Counted from the first letter of the stretch, positions 1 through 11,423 are shown. The stretch: 64,000 bases of DNA from Annona cherimola (GCA_030490835.1 CM059971.1:127752564-127816563); one strand, 5' to 3'. Notes: a model not told the origin generated them from the letters alone. Translations and numbers: made by a program.

Positions 1-1580
1 AGTACTCATGCCTACAAAATTACTTCTCCAAGTCTTTGTTTTTTTGATAAAACCACCTGTTGCCGATAGCATACTCGATTGCACGAAGTGATCTATTTTG
101 CATTGTGCACCTAAGAACTTCAGTTTCAATTAAGCACATATAAACCTATATAAGGAGTACCTGAAAAGGAAAAGAGAGTTTTTGGACTTTGGAGGAATTG
201 ACAAGTTAACACATTGAATTTTCAATTCCTATATTTCTTTTCTATTCGATTGCTATGGTTTCTACTCAAACTGTAAACCGTTGTGAATCCAGCTACAAAC
301 TCAAGCAACTAACACTAATCCTCGCTAAAATTGCAAATTTCTCCTTAATAAGAGGGAATACCTCCTTGCATATACAATTGCTGACTGCAAACAAGATACA
401 AAACCTTCTTTGCTCCGACTCTCTTCTCTCATTATGGCCATTTATTGGACAAACAATTGCCTCATGTAGTTATATGACAAATGATTCCCCCAGTAGTCCT
501 AACCAACATGATACACACTTGTAACAATTCTAGCCTTTCTCTCCTCTACCATAATAAAGTTACGACCAAACTTGTTAATTTAAAGCCCTATCTAGAGGAA
601 AATTGTAATTTTTTCTTGCAAAGTTCTTACTTTCTGTACTTTTTAAATAAGGATTGGTCAAGACTTCTTTTTTCACGTAAAAAATTCTTATGTTGATTCA
701 TTTAACCTCGGTCAGCTTCTATACATGGTGACTTGATGCCTGATTGTCTTCCTTCGTTAGTAGGGCACGTATATGGCTTGGGACAAGGTTAGGTAAATGA
801 TGTCCACATTGCCTTTACCAACTATAAAAGGACTCAGAGAGGATCCAATTCCTTTCTTCTCTCGAAAGAAGAATTTTCGGGCCTTAAAGACAAGAAAATT
901 CAGAATTAAAAATAAAAACAACATGATTTATTTGTTTTCAAATTACGAAGGATGCATGATATCTATCAGATGCAACTGTCGTTGTATCTTGCGACCTCTT
1001 GATCCGAGAATTGAGAGAAGGGGTTGTGATGGAGGAGCTGTACGCTTTCCATCTCGATCTCAATCTCAATCTCCTTTGGTTTTTTTTCTCTCCACGTACA
1101 CCTGCATATATCTTATCTCATTTCATTCTACAAATCAAACTTTAATATCCTCACAGTTTTCCCTACTTATCAATAAAGGAGGAAATCAAAATGTGTGTCA
1201 CCGGAAAGGCAATGGCTCCCACGTGAAATTCGTTCGTGGACGCCAAAAAGCATACACCCGTTTGGCATAGATAACACAAGAAATTGGGAATACCATTTTC
1301 TGCAGCTCCAACGAAAAGTCCGCAATTAATGGAAGTAGAAACAGTTGGTCCACCGCTTCTTAAGATGGATGATTGGATGAATGGTACACGTGGCGCAGGG
1401 TAAGCAAGCGTGGGAATCTGAAGACGCTGAAAGAAAGTGGGAACAGAAACCACCTTCGCCCTCCTCCGCAGTATCAAATAAGAGCGACGCCCGAGTATAA
1501 AATCATGATCGCTTCATCAGCCAGCCCGCCCCACCCAGCCTTCCTCCGTCGTCGCACGCCAGCCCTGTCGCTTTTTTGCA
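1..1580. other. Gene-free upstream flank
   Basis: I find no gene, RNA gene or classifiable repeat here. All open frames are short, in unrelated frames, and of low-complexity or improbable composition. The last few hundred bases probably belong to the promoter of the F-box gene at 2514. Confidence 0.5.
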
Positions 1581-1620
1581 CCCGCCCCCCCCCTCCCCCC
1601 CCCCCCCCCCCTCCCCCCCT
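1581..1620. repeat. Homopolymeric C/T tract
   Basis: An almost pure C run broken by single T residues, about 100-140 bp upstream of the proposed TATA box of the F-box gene. It is a simple-sequence tract whose length is likely to vary and to be prone to assembly error. Confidence 0.9.
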
Positions 1621-1715
1621 TCTTGTACAGACCACGAATACAGCCCACGGACACGGACTAAATTGGGTTGGGGATTTTTCTCTGCCATTTTTCTACCGAG
1701 TCCAAATTCCTGGGA

Positions 1716-1725
1716 TTTATATACA
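1716..1725 (+). promoter_or_regulatory. Candidate TATA box of the HWS-like gene
   Basis: The string TTTATATACA is the best TATA match in the expected region. It would place transcription start near 1750, just ahead of the CT microsatellite, which is typical of plant leaders. This is inferred from position and motif only. Confidence 0.45.
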
Positions 1726-1749
1726 AGGATCTCTTCCACTTCCTCTTTT

Positions 1750-2513
1750 ATCCTCTTCTGCGTGGGAAAGAGCGCAGAGACTCACTGTGCTGCATTTGGT
1801 CCTCTCTCTCTCTCTCTCTCTCGCTCGCTCGCTGCAATTGCTTTGGTAAATCATCGGACTTTTTGGTGAGATACAGGGACCTGTTTTCTCGATTAAGGTC
1901 TGTTTTGGGACACCTTTTCATTTGAAGGTATTCTCACCATCATTTCTTCACTCGTCTTTTTCTTCTTCGGTGTGGAATTAGAGTTGTGGCCGTTGGGGTC
2001 TCTTTATGCTTTTCTCGCTTGAAAATTGATACGCGAGACTTTTTTTTCTTTTTTTTTGAGGGGGGTTGCATTTTTTCGATGTCGTCGACGACTAAGGTTT
2101 CTTTTTAAAGGTGTTCATGTTTGGAATCGTTCTGAAAAAAATTGGGGCTGTCATTTTGCTGCTTTGATTTGGTTCTTTCAATTCCCTTCTCACGCTTTTT
2201 TTGTGGTGGGGGGTGGTGGAGGGGGTGGATGGGGTGAGGGAACGACCTAAAAAGGAGGATTTTATGATATTAATCTGAGGTGTTTCTGTCATTTCATATC
2301 ATTTCGATGTGTTTTCGGATCTGGGTTTTCTTGGTTTCCTTTTGTTCTCGCGCAACCTGACGATACATCCCAGTCGTGTGGTGGCTGTGGAATTTTTACG
2401 TGTTCTGCTTCCTATTCGGCTACTAGTTATGATTTTTATCTTGACTTCAGATTAGCTAATGTGTGTTTGATTCGGAATATCTTTGTTCGGGTAGGTTCTT
2501 CTTCCTTCTCGAA
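1750..2513 (+). other. 5' leader of the HWS-like gene, probable 5' UTR intron
   Basis: The region between the candidate TATA box and the ATG is T-rich like a plant intron. A strong acceptor (polypyrimidine stretch then TTGACTTCAG) ends at 2450. A likely donor is AAG|GTATTC near 1927, though GGTGAG near 1866 is also possible. The last leader segment (2451-2513) has a three-codon upstream ORF (ATG at 2459, stop at 2468-2470) before the main start. Leader limits and donor are inference. Confidence 0.4.
1801..1822 (+). repeat. CT microsatellite in the HWS leader
   Basis: About ten CT dinucleotides followed by a few CGCT units. CT/GA tracts are common in plant 5' UTRs and core promoters, in line with this lying in the transcribed leader. 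Confidence 0.85.
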
Positions 2514-3731
2514 ATGGAGGGTGAGCCGTCATGGGTCGCGCATTGCCCCAGTGATGTCCGCAGAGCTGCTTCAGTGACTGAAGAATTTTCCCAGAACCTA
2601 GACAAGGGTGCTAGCGGCTCGTTGATTTCTTTGGATTCCGTCCTTCCTGATGATCTATTAGAGAGAATTCTTGCAAACTTGCCGACTGCTAGCATTTTCA
2701 GGGCAGGCTCTGTGTGCAAGAGGTGGAACGAGATCGTCAATTCGAAGAGGTTTATGTGGAGTCTCTCCAATGTAGTGTCTCACAAACCTTGGTATTTCAT
2801 GTTCACAGACAGCAGCCATTCGACTGGCTATTCTTACGATCCTGTCCTTCGGAAATGGCACAGTTTCGAACTTCCTTGCATTGTGACATCCAGTTGGTCC
2901 ATTGCTTCCTCCTGCGGGTTGGTTAGCTTCATGGATAACCACAGCAGCCGGCTGTTTATTTGTAATCCCATTACTAAAGCTTGGAAGCAGCTTGAGGAGC
3001 CCTCAGCTTTGAATTCATCTCCTGATTACAATGCACTTGCAATGTCAGTGAATCGAAAGTCGCGTGAATATGTTATTGCTGTTGTGAAATCTAAGCAAGT
3101 GCCTCATGATTTCATCCGATGGGATACATCAATCCATGTCTACGATTCTGACTCAAGATCGTGGGTAACGCTGGTGACGGAGGTGTTGATTGGGTGGAGA
3201 GGAGGCAATGCCAGTATCATTTGTAATGGGGTCTTGTACTTCTTGATCTACTCTACGGGCGTGATGCGTGGTGTTGACAATCGGCATGGCCTGATCATGT
3301 ACGATCTCTATCGCCGTTCTTCACATGCTTCTCTGATGGGGACATCAGTTCTGCTGCCCCGCTTCCTCACTTGCGGCAGGCTGATGAACCTCAAGGAAAA
3401 GCTTGTGATGGTTGGGGGAATTGGGAAGCCTGACAGGCCTGATATAATCAAGGGAATTGGTATTTGGGTCTTAGATGACAAAGAGTGGCAGGAGGTTGCA
3501 AGAATGCCCCAGAAATTTTTCCAAGGATTTGGGGAGCTTGATGATGTTTTCTCGAGTAGTGGCGCTGATGACCTCATATACATTCAGAGCTATGGGGCAC
3601 CATTGCTGCTTACGTTTGACATGAACCTGAAGCAATGGAAGTGGTCACAGAAGTGCCCTGTGAATAAGCGATTCCCACTTCAGCTCTTCACTGGTTTCTC
3701 CGTCGAGCCAAGGCTTGAGGTTGCCCCATAG
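2514..3731 (+). CDS. HWS: HAWAIIAN SKIRT-type F-box/kelch-like protein
   Basis: Single-exon gene of 405 aa. The protein is an F-box subunit of an SCF E3 ubiquitin ligase. The F-box starts at residue 44 (LPDDLLERIL...) and runs to about residue 85, including RAGSVCKRWNEIV, the segment expected to bind the SKP1/ASK adaptor. The remaining 300 residues form a galactose-oxidase/kelch-type beta-propeller with diagnostic strings such as CGRLMNL, VGGIGKPDRP, KGIGIWVL, MPQKFFQGFGE and QLFTGFSVEPRLE. These match Arabidopsis HWS (At3g61590, 411 aa) along its full length. I chose the ATG at 2514 because MEGEPSW aligns with the HWS start; the upstream in-frame extension has no ATG. In Arabidopsis HWS controls organ separation and growth and modulates the miRNA pathway. 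No frameshift or lost motif is visible. Confidence 0.95.
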   Translation: MEGEPSWVAHCPSDVRRAASVTEEFSQNLDKGASGSLISLDSVLPDDLLERILANLPTASIFRAGSVCKRWNEIVNSKRFMWSLSNVVSHKPWYFMFTDSSHSTGYSYDPVLRKWHSFELPCIVTSSWSIASSCGLVSFMDNHSSRLFICNPITKAWKQLEEPSALNSSPDYNALAMSVNRKSREYVIAVVKSKQVPHDFIRWDTSIHVYDSDSRSWVTLVTEVLIGWRGGNASIICNGVLYFLIYSTGVMRGVDNRHGLIMYDLYRRSSHASLMGTSVLLPRFLTCGRLMNLKEKLVMVGGIGKPDRPDIIKGIGIWVLDDKEWQEVARMPQKFFQGFGELDDVFSSSGADDLIYIQSYGAPLLLTFDMNLKQWKWSQKCPVNKRFPLQLFTGFSVEPRLEVAP

Positions 3732-4690
3732 CCTCTTTTTTATATTGATGATTTTTAGTGAAAGCCGTCTGCAAGTTGCTATGAAGCTCCATTTTCATAA
3801 GGAAGCTCCTTAACCGCGGGGGATGACTGCTGAAGATGATGGAGATGATAGACCAAATGATTGTCCGTGATGGAGAGCTGATTATATAAGTAAACCAGAT
3901 GATCTGCTACCTGATTTTTATCTTTCTTTTTTTGCCCCTACTCTTCTTCTGTTTTTGTTGGCTTCCATTGATTGAATCTTGTGCTTGCCTTCAGGATACA
4001 CAGGAAATCGATGTAAAAATGTTCTCAGCATACTGCCATATTCTTGAATACTACAATGTAATCAAATTGAGGGAAAATTGAAGGAAAAGGAGAAAAAAAA
4101 ATGATTCCATTCTATTTATAAAAATTTGAGGTTCTGAATCAGTGTTCAATTGGTTTTGGTTTATAGCTGCTTAGCGTGCGAGTTTCCTTTGTGAGAGACA
4201 ATCATGGCCCTGATGCAAACTACCTCGTAGGTCTTGTGTTCGATCCATTATTTTGAGATCGATTAGTTGTTGGCCTACCAATTATTCAAGACAGCTTCGG
4301 ACAGAATCTCTTGTCTGTTACATTTGCTTAACATTGCTCATCATTGTCTTAGTACTTGGAATATTATTCTACTCATGCATTTGCTGCCATTGCCAGCGGA
4401 AAGCAGCTTCTCAGTACGTAACTCTGCACGAACGCTAAAGCATTCGGCTTGGAAGCATATTAGGCATTGGATGGCGTGGTGTGTGCTGCCTCGGGATTTC
4501 AATTGAATCTGGCTGGGCTCCTTGATGAGTGCCCTTCATTTGGAAGATCCCTCTCCGATTGCAGAATTCAGCCTGTAGCACTCTGAAGAAGTCTGGCACA
4601 AGTATAAAAATGACAACAACTCTATATTAGATAGTTAAATTGTTCTGTTGTAGTGATTCTTTTCCATATTTGTTATGCTAATAGCCATGA
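3732..4690. other. 3' flank of the HWS-like gene
   Basis: Probable 3' UTR (to roughly 4130) and spacer. Several 60-80 codon open frames occur here, one Cys/Leu-rich around 4253-4438, but none resembles a known family. No repeat recognised. Confidence 0.4.
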
Positions 4691-5802
4691 AATCCTAACG
4701 GTACCAAACTGCATTTGAAAGATTGGTCCGATGAGGAACGTAGAGGTATGACGATGCTTGGTGAATATGCAAAAGCACTTCTGGATGGCAATTGCGAGAA
4801 TATCCAGCGCTTTTTTGGTTGGTGGAATGGCTTTGCCACAGCAATGCAGGTATACAGGTAGGGGCCGCTTTTGGACTGGTGCTGCTTTAGAAACAGGTCG
4901 GAGTGATTTAAAATATAGCGTAGAGGGTTGTAAGATGACCTGAAGTTGCCTGAAGTTTTATCTGAGATGAGCAAAACTTGTCTGAAAAGCTAGCCTAAGC
5001 GGAAAGCTAGCTGATTCATTCCAGAGCGAGAGTTGGGAGTGGGCAATTGGGCATTTGCTTTTCCACATGACGGACGGGCTACCCAACTTTATGAGCAAGC
5101 TAAGAAGATCGCCCAAGAAAGCAAGAAACGTGAATTGAACTGTCAAGGATTGCTTCATGTGGGAGCAAAGGTGCATGCTTGGACGTCCCGGATCATCTTC
5201 CTCCTTGTCTTGTCTGGTCTTCTTTGTCTCTTCGTGGCCTGGGTGCTCTTGGCCTTTTTGATGCCTCGGTGCCGTTGTCTAATCCTGAGGCCGACAGGCA
5301 TTTGATAGGTTGGATGTTTGCTGAGAAAACTGTTTTTTGGCAACGGCATGCATGATTCTTAATCGTGGACTTTTTAATCTTGTTTCTTCTCAGTGTTTTC
5401 TTTGAGCCTGTGCCGTCCGTTGGTAATTATTTTTATATAATTAGCTGGTTGTCTGTCAGAGGATGATTGGATGGGAAACACATCTCATCCTCCACATTTC
5501 ACCCCTACAAAATCGAAATGCTATTTGAACTATATATGCACGTTGATTTTTCCAGAGAGGTCAAAATGTATCTGGAGGAGGGAATACCACAAATACATTA
5601 ATTGCTAAATTTGCTGCGACTGATGATCTTATGGAAGGCTGTGCGAAGCTAGCATCAAGCAAGGAATTTATCCGCATTTTGTGGGGGAAGGGAGGAAAAT
5701 GGACATTTCGCGTTGAAAACAGATGCTATTGCTGGATGGTACAAAAGGGCTTTGGCTGGAGACGATTGAGAATACCTTTCACTTTCGTGACCAACCAATG
5801 AG
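4691..5802 (+). other. Possible exons or relics of an unidentified gene
   Basis: Three stretches look more protein-like than the surrounding sequence. In 4691-4852 the frame reads ...LHLKDWSDEERRG, LGEYAKALLDGN, FFGWWNGFATAMQ and is followed by CAG|GTATAC, a good donor. A good acceptor (GATTCATTCCAG) ends at 5024; continuing in phase gives a 37-residue frame to a stop, while another frame from 5033 gives 90 aa with a hydrophobic C-terminal half. At about 5599-5800 a third open frame encodes FAATDDLMEGCAKLA and KEFIRILWGKGGKW. I do not recognise the family. It could be a decayed gene, part of a long transcript, or chance. Confidence 0.25.
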
Positions 5803-6829
5803 ATTTAACAGTAAAATATTTCTCAATATTTGTGCCTTTCGTGCTCCTTTCCAAGAATATATTATTAAATTAGCTCATTGTGTTATCCTTTTCATCATCG
5901 GTGGCATCGGCATCAGTTTCCTGCATTTTTACTTTTTTTAAAAAAGAGAAAAAATCATTCAAGCAACGTATTGCACTGATGTTTATGTTTCTTTTATTTT
6001 CTTCTCTTCCTTTCTTTTTCTTTTCTTTTTTTTTTTTTAAAAAAATTTGTTTTGGAGGCTGCCGTCACTAGTTGCCTCTAAGGCTCTAACCTTTCCCGTC
6101 CTGGTTTCAGCTTTTGTAGTTTTCTAGTGACACGTGCATATACAAGACACTGGTATATTTGGATTTGGATGCTTACCAATTTGATGATATTTAGAGATTG
6201 ATACCGTGTAACATTTATAAAAATTCACCCATATACACATATATAGATTACACAAAATCACTTTGGTAAGGCCTAAACCAAGCATTTTATATGAAAGGAA
6301 GGAAGGTGGAAGACGTTTTTATTGAATCAGTCCCATATTCGTTAGAAAATTCTAATATAAATGAAAGAGTGGGGGAATATAGAGTCCCATGTAGACACTT
6401 CTGATCATCAGAAACGAAGGGCCACTAATTAGCCTGCCAGATGTATGATGTATCGCATCAAATGTGGGACCTATATGCATGGCTTCCTTTTTGTGGACAT
6501 GTCCCTTCGAATTTGAAAGCAGAAGATATAATGCAGACAGCAGGCGTGCCTCTGAAGGTCTTTCCCACCCAACGAGAGAAAAGTGAATGCAATAGTGCAC
6601 TGCGTGGGGTGGGGCTGGAAATCCGCAAACAACCAGCCTAACGTGGTGCTTCTTGACATGAGATTGCGAAAATTCTGTGTACTAAAGAGATATGTCCCAT
6701 CATACATGGCCTAGGAACTGTAAGCCTACCGTACCAAGTTGTCCTCCTTCCTGCCCATGACAAACCTCTAGGGATCTGGTTCTTGTTCGGACCATTCTGC
6801 ATCATTCTACGCACATAAACCGTCCACTA
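5803..6829. other. Intergenic spacer
   Basis: No gene or classifiable repeat seen, apart from T-rich and A-rich runs near 5930-6050. Confidence 0.4.
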
Positions 6830-6845
6830 AGTCAATGAAAGGCAG

Positions 6846-7082
6846 CCAGATCCGTCCGCAGCCGGTGCGTGGTTCGAATCCCATGTGAGATTCTGAACTA
6901 TATTTGGGGTAAGGGCATGTGGTCTCCCTTTATATTTTGATGGGAGCTAGTGGTCTCCCCACTTGATTTGTGGAAGCTTGTTGTCGTCTTCCATTGTAAG
7001 CTTGTTAGAATTGTCTCAGGGTTTGAATGTAATATGAATTGAGATATGATGTAAAATATCCTCCAATCAAAAAAAAAAAAAA
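6846..7082 (+). mobile_element. tRNA-derived SINE, copy 1 (5'-truncated)
   Basis: Bounded by an exact 16-bp target site duplication (AGTCAATGAAAGGCAG at 6830-6845 and 7083-7098) and ending in an A-rich tail. A pol III B box (GGTTCGAATCC) lies at about 6871-6881, only 25 bp from the left end, so the A box is missing and the copy is 5'-truncated. The 3' half has the family tail: GTCTCAG, then TGTAATATG, TTGAGATATGATG and CCAAT before the A run. The same tail occurs at 13655-13920, 43331-43578 and 52975-53253. Confidence 0.85.
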
Positions 7083-7098
7083 AGTCAATGAAAGGCAG

Positions 7099-8162
7099 AT
7101 ATGGCACACACTATTTCATAAAAAAGGGGGGGTTAACTTTCACCCTACCATGTCTAAGTAACGTTTAGAGGGTATTCAATACAAGGCAAACATGGCAGAT
7201 TTCTCATTCCACACTTTCTTAAATTTTCAATATAATATTTTACGTTTTCAATATAACTTTTTACCAATACACATTATTACATTCTAATGACATTTCAATA
7301 TAACCGAGACTGATTTGTAGTACAACCAGATTATGCTCGTGGGTGTCTAGCTTGGAAGTCGGAATTTCATGCTCTCTTTCTGCGGAAAAGAATCATTTCA
7401 TGCACATATATAGCATGGATACATGCATCACAGGTGCATGTGGGACATGGTTTCTTTGCAGCAAGCTTGGCACTCCATTTTAAATTTCTTGGCCCGAGAA
7501 CCACTCTTTTTCATAAGTCAAATGGGCCACATGCAACCAGCTTTGAAAAGAAGCAACCCATTTCTAGTTTTCTACATCACAAACTTGTAATTTCCAAAAA
7601 TATGGCAAAGCCTTATTTAATTACTGCCATTTGCCAATGGGCGACTGACAATCTGACAGATATTTTAACTCCAAAGGAGTTTACTTTGGGCTACGGGAGG
7701 AGACTGAGGGGGAGGAAAGAAGTACATAAAAAACTTCAGAAAAAACATTAAAAATAATAAATGGGAAATCGATCCAAGATCGAGAAGTCATGAGCATTTG
7801 AGTTGCGTGTTGTTTGTGTTAACTCCAATCTCGATGTTATTTTGGAGACTGTCATTTTCCTAACTAATAGTAACATGGCATAAGTTGCATCAGCTTGTCC
7901 ATTTCCTCTCACAGAGTTCCAACTCCCTTGAGGCCTCAGGTGAGTCTCCTACCCCAACTACTTACGTTAATTCATCTTGCTTTCTGACGCTTGCCCCGTT
8001 CAACACAAGTGCATGTGCACTGGGAGCCTGAGAAGTCTGATTGGAGGCTCGATTTGTTCCTCGTTGATTCAGTAATCTCGATTTCATTGAGCCCCTCAAT
8101 GAGAATGTTCGATTCCTGTCTGGGATGAGTAATAGGTTTTAGATATTTGAAAATTGGTAAAT
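7099..8162. other. Spacer and 5' leader of the methyltransferase gene
   Basis: No gene or clear repeat is visible between the SINE duplication and the methyltransferase start. The last hundred bases or so are presumably promoter and leader of that gene; I see no convincing TATA box. Confidence 0.4.
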
Positions 8163-9611
8163 ATGCAATGCCCCAATTTGTTTTCAAAGCTTGGCATATG
8201 GAGAAATGTACATGGGTTTTTGTTTCTTTTGGGTGCACTTGCTCTAATCCTCAGTCTTGCAACTCTGTCCAAATTCTACTCTCTCAGTTCTTTTCTCAGA
8301 GCTGACCCCTTCTGCAGCCACATCAATATCATCCCTGGCAGAAATGAAAATGGCAATGAGATGGTTAATGACATGGATGCTATAATCACAAATATAAAGG
8401 ATGAGATCAAAGGTATCAAGGAATTGTCAACAGAAAATACAGAGCATGGCCAATCATTGAAGCAGGAGCGCCTGAGATACATTACTTTCCTGGCAGACGT
8501 TTTGGGTCATCTGGAGTCAGTACAGCTGCTTCCCCGAACGGACAAATTGATTCAACAAGGAAACGAAACTGAGGCTGACACTGTTCATCCGCTGGTGAAG
8601 AGCAATGAGCAAGAGAATGACCTTGTCGAGTTCTTTCTGATTGAAGAGATCAGAAAATATGTAAGAATCAAGCCCAATAGATTGGGGAAACAGAACTTCA
8701 TGGGAGCGAATGGAACATTCACAAGCATTGGCCATGCGTGCTTCTCCATGAAGCAGGAGCTGGAACAGTACATGGATTACGATGTGGGTGACTTCTGCAA
8801 GGATGACTGGAAATTGGGTCAGAAGCTGATGGTTCATGGCTGTGATCCATTGCCCAGAAGGAGATGCTTCTCACGAGCCCCCAAGCTCTACACCAAGCCT
8901 TTGCCCATCAAAGAGTCCATGTGGAAACTCCCGGACGACCGCAACGTCCGATGGAGCCATTACAGATGCAGCAGTTTCACTTGTCTTGCCAACAACAAGA
9001 CGGGCAAAGGCTTCTTTAAGTGTGCGGATTGCTTCAACCTCTCCTCTCATGAAATGCCCAGATGGATGAAACTCGTTGATGCAGAACCAAATTCCAATTT
9101 GACAGCAGATTTCCTTATTGCTGATGTTTTAAGCATTAAGCCTGGGGAGATAAGGATTGGGTTGGATTTCAGCGTTGGAACTGGGACTTTTGCTGCAAGG
9201 ATGACAGAGTTCAATGTCACTATAGTCTCTGCCACCATAAATCTGGGAGCTCCATTCAATGAGGTGATTGCACTTCGAGGGCTTGTTCCTCTCTACTTAA
9301 CCATCAACCAAAGGCTTCCGTTCTTTGACAACACACTAGATATTATACATACAACGAGATTTCTCGATGGTTGGATCGAATTTCAGTTCTTGGACTATGT
9401 TCTATATGACTGGGACAGGGTCCTGAGGCCTGGCGGACTCCTGTGGATTGACAGTTTCTTTTGTCTGAATGAGGATTTGAATGACTACCTAGAGGCATTT
9501 AAGATGCTAAGGTACAAAAAACATAAATGGGTTGTTGCACCCAAGATAGACAAAGATGGTGGGGAGACGTTTTTTTCAGCAGTTCTTGAGAAGCCACCAA
9601 GGCCATTTTGA
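8163..9611 (+). CDS. ICA/At1g29790-type SAM-dependent methyltransferase, type-II membrane
   Basis: Single-exon gene of 482 aa. It has a short cytosolic N-terminus, one membrane anchor at about residues 14-40 (VHGFLFLLGALALIL...) and a helical, charged stem with potential N-glycosylation sites. A conserved Cys-rich block from residue 190 (HACFSMKQEL, DDWKLGQKL, CDPLPRRRCF) is followed by a Rossmann-type methyltransferase domain. The SAM-binding motif I is at residues 330-342 (IRIGLDFSVGTGT) and a late motif at 416-425 (DWDRVLRPGG). This architecture is that of the plant family containing At1g29790 and ICA (At5g40830), thought to act in the Golgi on wall polysaccharides; the acceptor is not established. 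I chose the ATG at 8163; the ORF extends three codons upstream but without an ATG. Confidence 0.9.
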   Translation: MQCPNLFSKLGIWRNVHGFLFLLGALALILSLATLSKFYSLSSFLRADPFCSHINIIPGRNENGNEMVNDMDAIITNIKDEIKGIKELSTENTEHGQSLKQERLRYITFLADVLGHLESVQLLPRTDKLIQQGNETEADTVHPLVKSNEQENDLVEFFLIEEIRKYVRIKPNRLGKQNFMGANGTFTSIGHACFSMKQELEQYMDYDVGDFCKDDWKLGQKLMVHGCDPLPRRRCFSRAPKLYTKPLPIKESMWKLPDDRNVRWSHYRCSSFTCLANNKTGKGFFKCADCFNLSSHEMPRWMKLVDAEPNSNLTADFLIADVLSIKPGEIRIGLDFSVGTGTFAARMTEFNVTIVSATINLGAPFNEVIALRGLVPLYLTINQRLPFFDNTLDIIHTTRFLDGWIEFQFLDYVLYDWDRVLRPGGLLWIDSFFCLNEDLNDYLEAFKMLRYKKHKWVVAPKIDKDGGETFFSAVLEKPPRPF

Positions 9612-10851
9612 CATTTCAAACACTAGAATTTTGTGCTTCTGTCTGCTGAATCTCTCTAATGTTTTCTCATTCCTGAAACTTGGTTTCCGTTTTTGATTTG
9701 ATTTAATTTGTTAATGTAACCAATTGATGGTGGAAGGAGGGTCTTGTTCATGTTCAATTTTGAAGAAGTCACCAACGAGAACTAAGCCGTAGACATGTCA
9801 TGCTGTTTGGATAATTGAAATCAATTTTTTGTAACTTGACTGCTCTGATTCCGTAATATATCACTCCAATTTCTGACACTCTGGTTCATTATTCATACAA
9901 CAGCAAACAAATCAAGAATAAGATATCATCACTGCTTGTCCTTTCTAATGCCTCTATCTCTCTCATGTGGTTTCTTGTGGGGTTGCTAGAGGCTGATATA
10001 CAAAGGTCGGCCGTAATACTCGTTCTCTGTGTAGGTTTTGATTGCTTTCCCTTTTTTTTTTAAAAATCTTTTTGTGTATCGCCGGAGAAAAATTAGCTTT
10101 TGGAGGAAAATTTTGCCTTTCGAATTCAGAATTGGTAGACTGACTTGGGGGCTTAAAAGAGGACATTTCAATTTTCAAAAAAAAAAGAAGAAGAAGAAAA
10201 TCTCAGCTGTAAGTGGCTCCGCTTATTGCTTGCCCAGTTCCTACTTCCTAGAGAAAAGTCACGGGATGTATGCACATAGCCTATGTGTGGCATCATTGCA
10301 TGCAACACATCCTTCAATCTGTTCGGCGTGCCGACAATCCCATCCGGATTTCTTGGCCCAATAATCACATGGTTTCATAAGTCAAACTAGCCATAATTAA
10401 CTTGTCAAATCCATTGCAAAACGATGGGCAGGCCGCTTTGTCTCCTCGAAAAACATCTAGAAGGCAACACCTGCCAATAATATAATATGGTGTCAGAAGC
10501 CTTGCTTAAAAGAACCCAATCTTAATTGGAGCTGGTCTTATTGCTCAAGGGAAATTTCTACTTGGTGTGATACACTTGATAAGTCGATCATCACGACTTC
10601 ATGTCCACCAGCCAGAGGCACCATCACCTTCTCCGTCCTATTCTATTGGCATTTGGCAGTGGAAAGGATGAAATGGATGAAATGAGAAAAACCCACTTTC
10701 AAATCTTGTGTAATTCGTGGTCAGACTTTCAGATCTGGTGCGGCGTCGACGGATGGTCGGGACAGCTTTGCAGTTCAGGTGGTTGAAGGTGTGTTTTTGT
10801 TTTTTATCCACCCTTCCGTCTTTAATCATTTCGTCCAACGGCTATTGAAAC
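9612..10851. other. 3' UTR and spacer
   Basis: The first 250 bases are presumably the methyltransferase 3' UTR, given T-rich sequence and several TAAT/AATATA-like signals. The remainder shows no gene. A short GAA-rich stretch follows an A run near 10178-10200. Confidence 0.4.
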
Positions 10852-11423
10852 TAGAACTGTAAATTCGGTAGGTTTTAACCCAAACCTGACCAACCTGACC
10901 AACCTGACCCAATTTATAATAAGGTTGAGGTGAGTATTTTGATAAAAATAAGTTATATAATCTGAAGTAAACCGACTTGATTTCAAAAGTGGTTTAGTTT
11001 CGGCTAGATTATTTGCAACCCGACCCAACCCGATTTTATATATTATTATAAAATATAATAGATTGTTACAAAAATTATGTATTAACACATAATACATAGG
11101 AATTAACTAGACATTATTATTTTAAAATAAGATTATTTAGCAATTGTTTTATTGTAAAAGTCATAAATGAGAAAGTATTTATGTAAAAAAGATTAATTTT
11201 TACTTTCGTATAAATTTATATTTTAAAATAGATTTAATTAAGCAAAATATATTTAAATATTATATATTTAGTAACCCGATTTCTAACCCGAACTAAATCA
11301 ATTTCTATAGAGTTAAAATAGGATTGAGTTAAGGCGTAAAAAATAGGGTTGAAAATAAGATTATGTTGAAATTTTACGATGCGGGTTAGGGTTGTGTTTA
11401 CCCCAACCCGATTTACACCCCTT
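10852..11423. mobile_element. Degenerate hAT-like non-autonomous element, copy 1
   Basis: Flanked by a near-perfect 8-bp duplication (ATTGAAAC / ATGGAAAC). The ends (TAGAACTGTAAATTCGG on the left; CCGATTTACACCCCTT on the right) are inverted repeats related to the TAGGGGTGCAAC ends of the elements at 32415 and 36035. The subterminal parts are full of CCAACCTGACC and AACCCGA motifs, as in the other copies. The interior is AT-rich and noncoding. Confidence 0.65.

Noticed and set aside
2463..2513. N-terminal extension of the HWS frame
   Set aside because: The extension lacks an ATG and contains leader sequence after a splice acceptor; the family start is MEGEPSW.
4226..4250. tRNA B-box-like TGTTCGATCC
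   Set aside because: No A box, acceptor stem, target duplication or SINE tail around it.
8105..8122. tRNA-like GTTCGATTCC in the methyltransferase leader
   Set aside because: The flanking bases do not form a T-stem and there is no matching acceptor stem.
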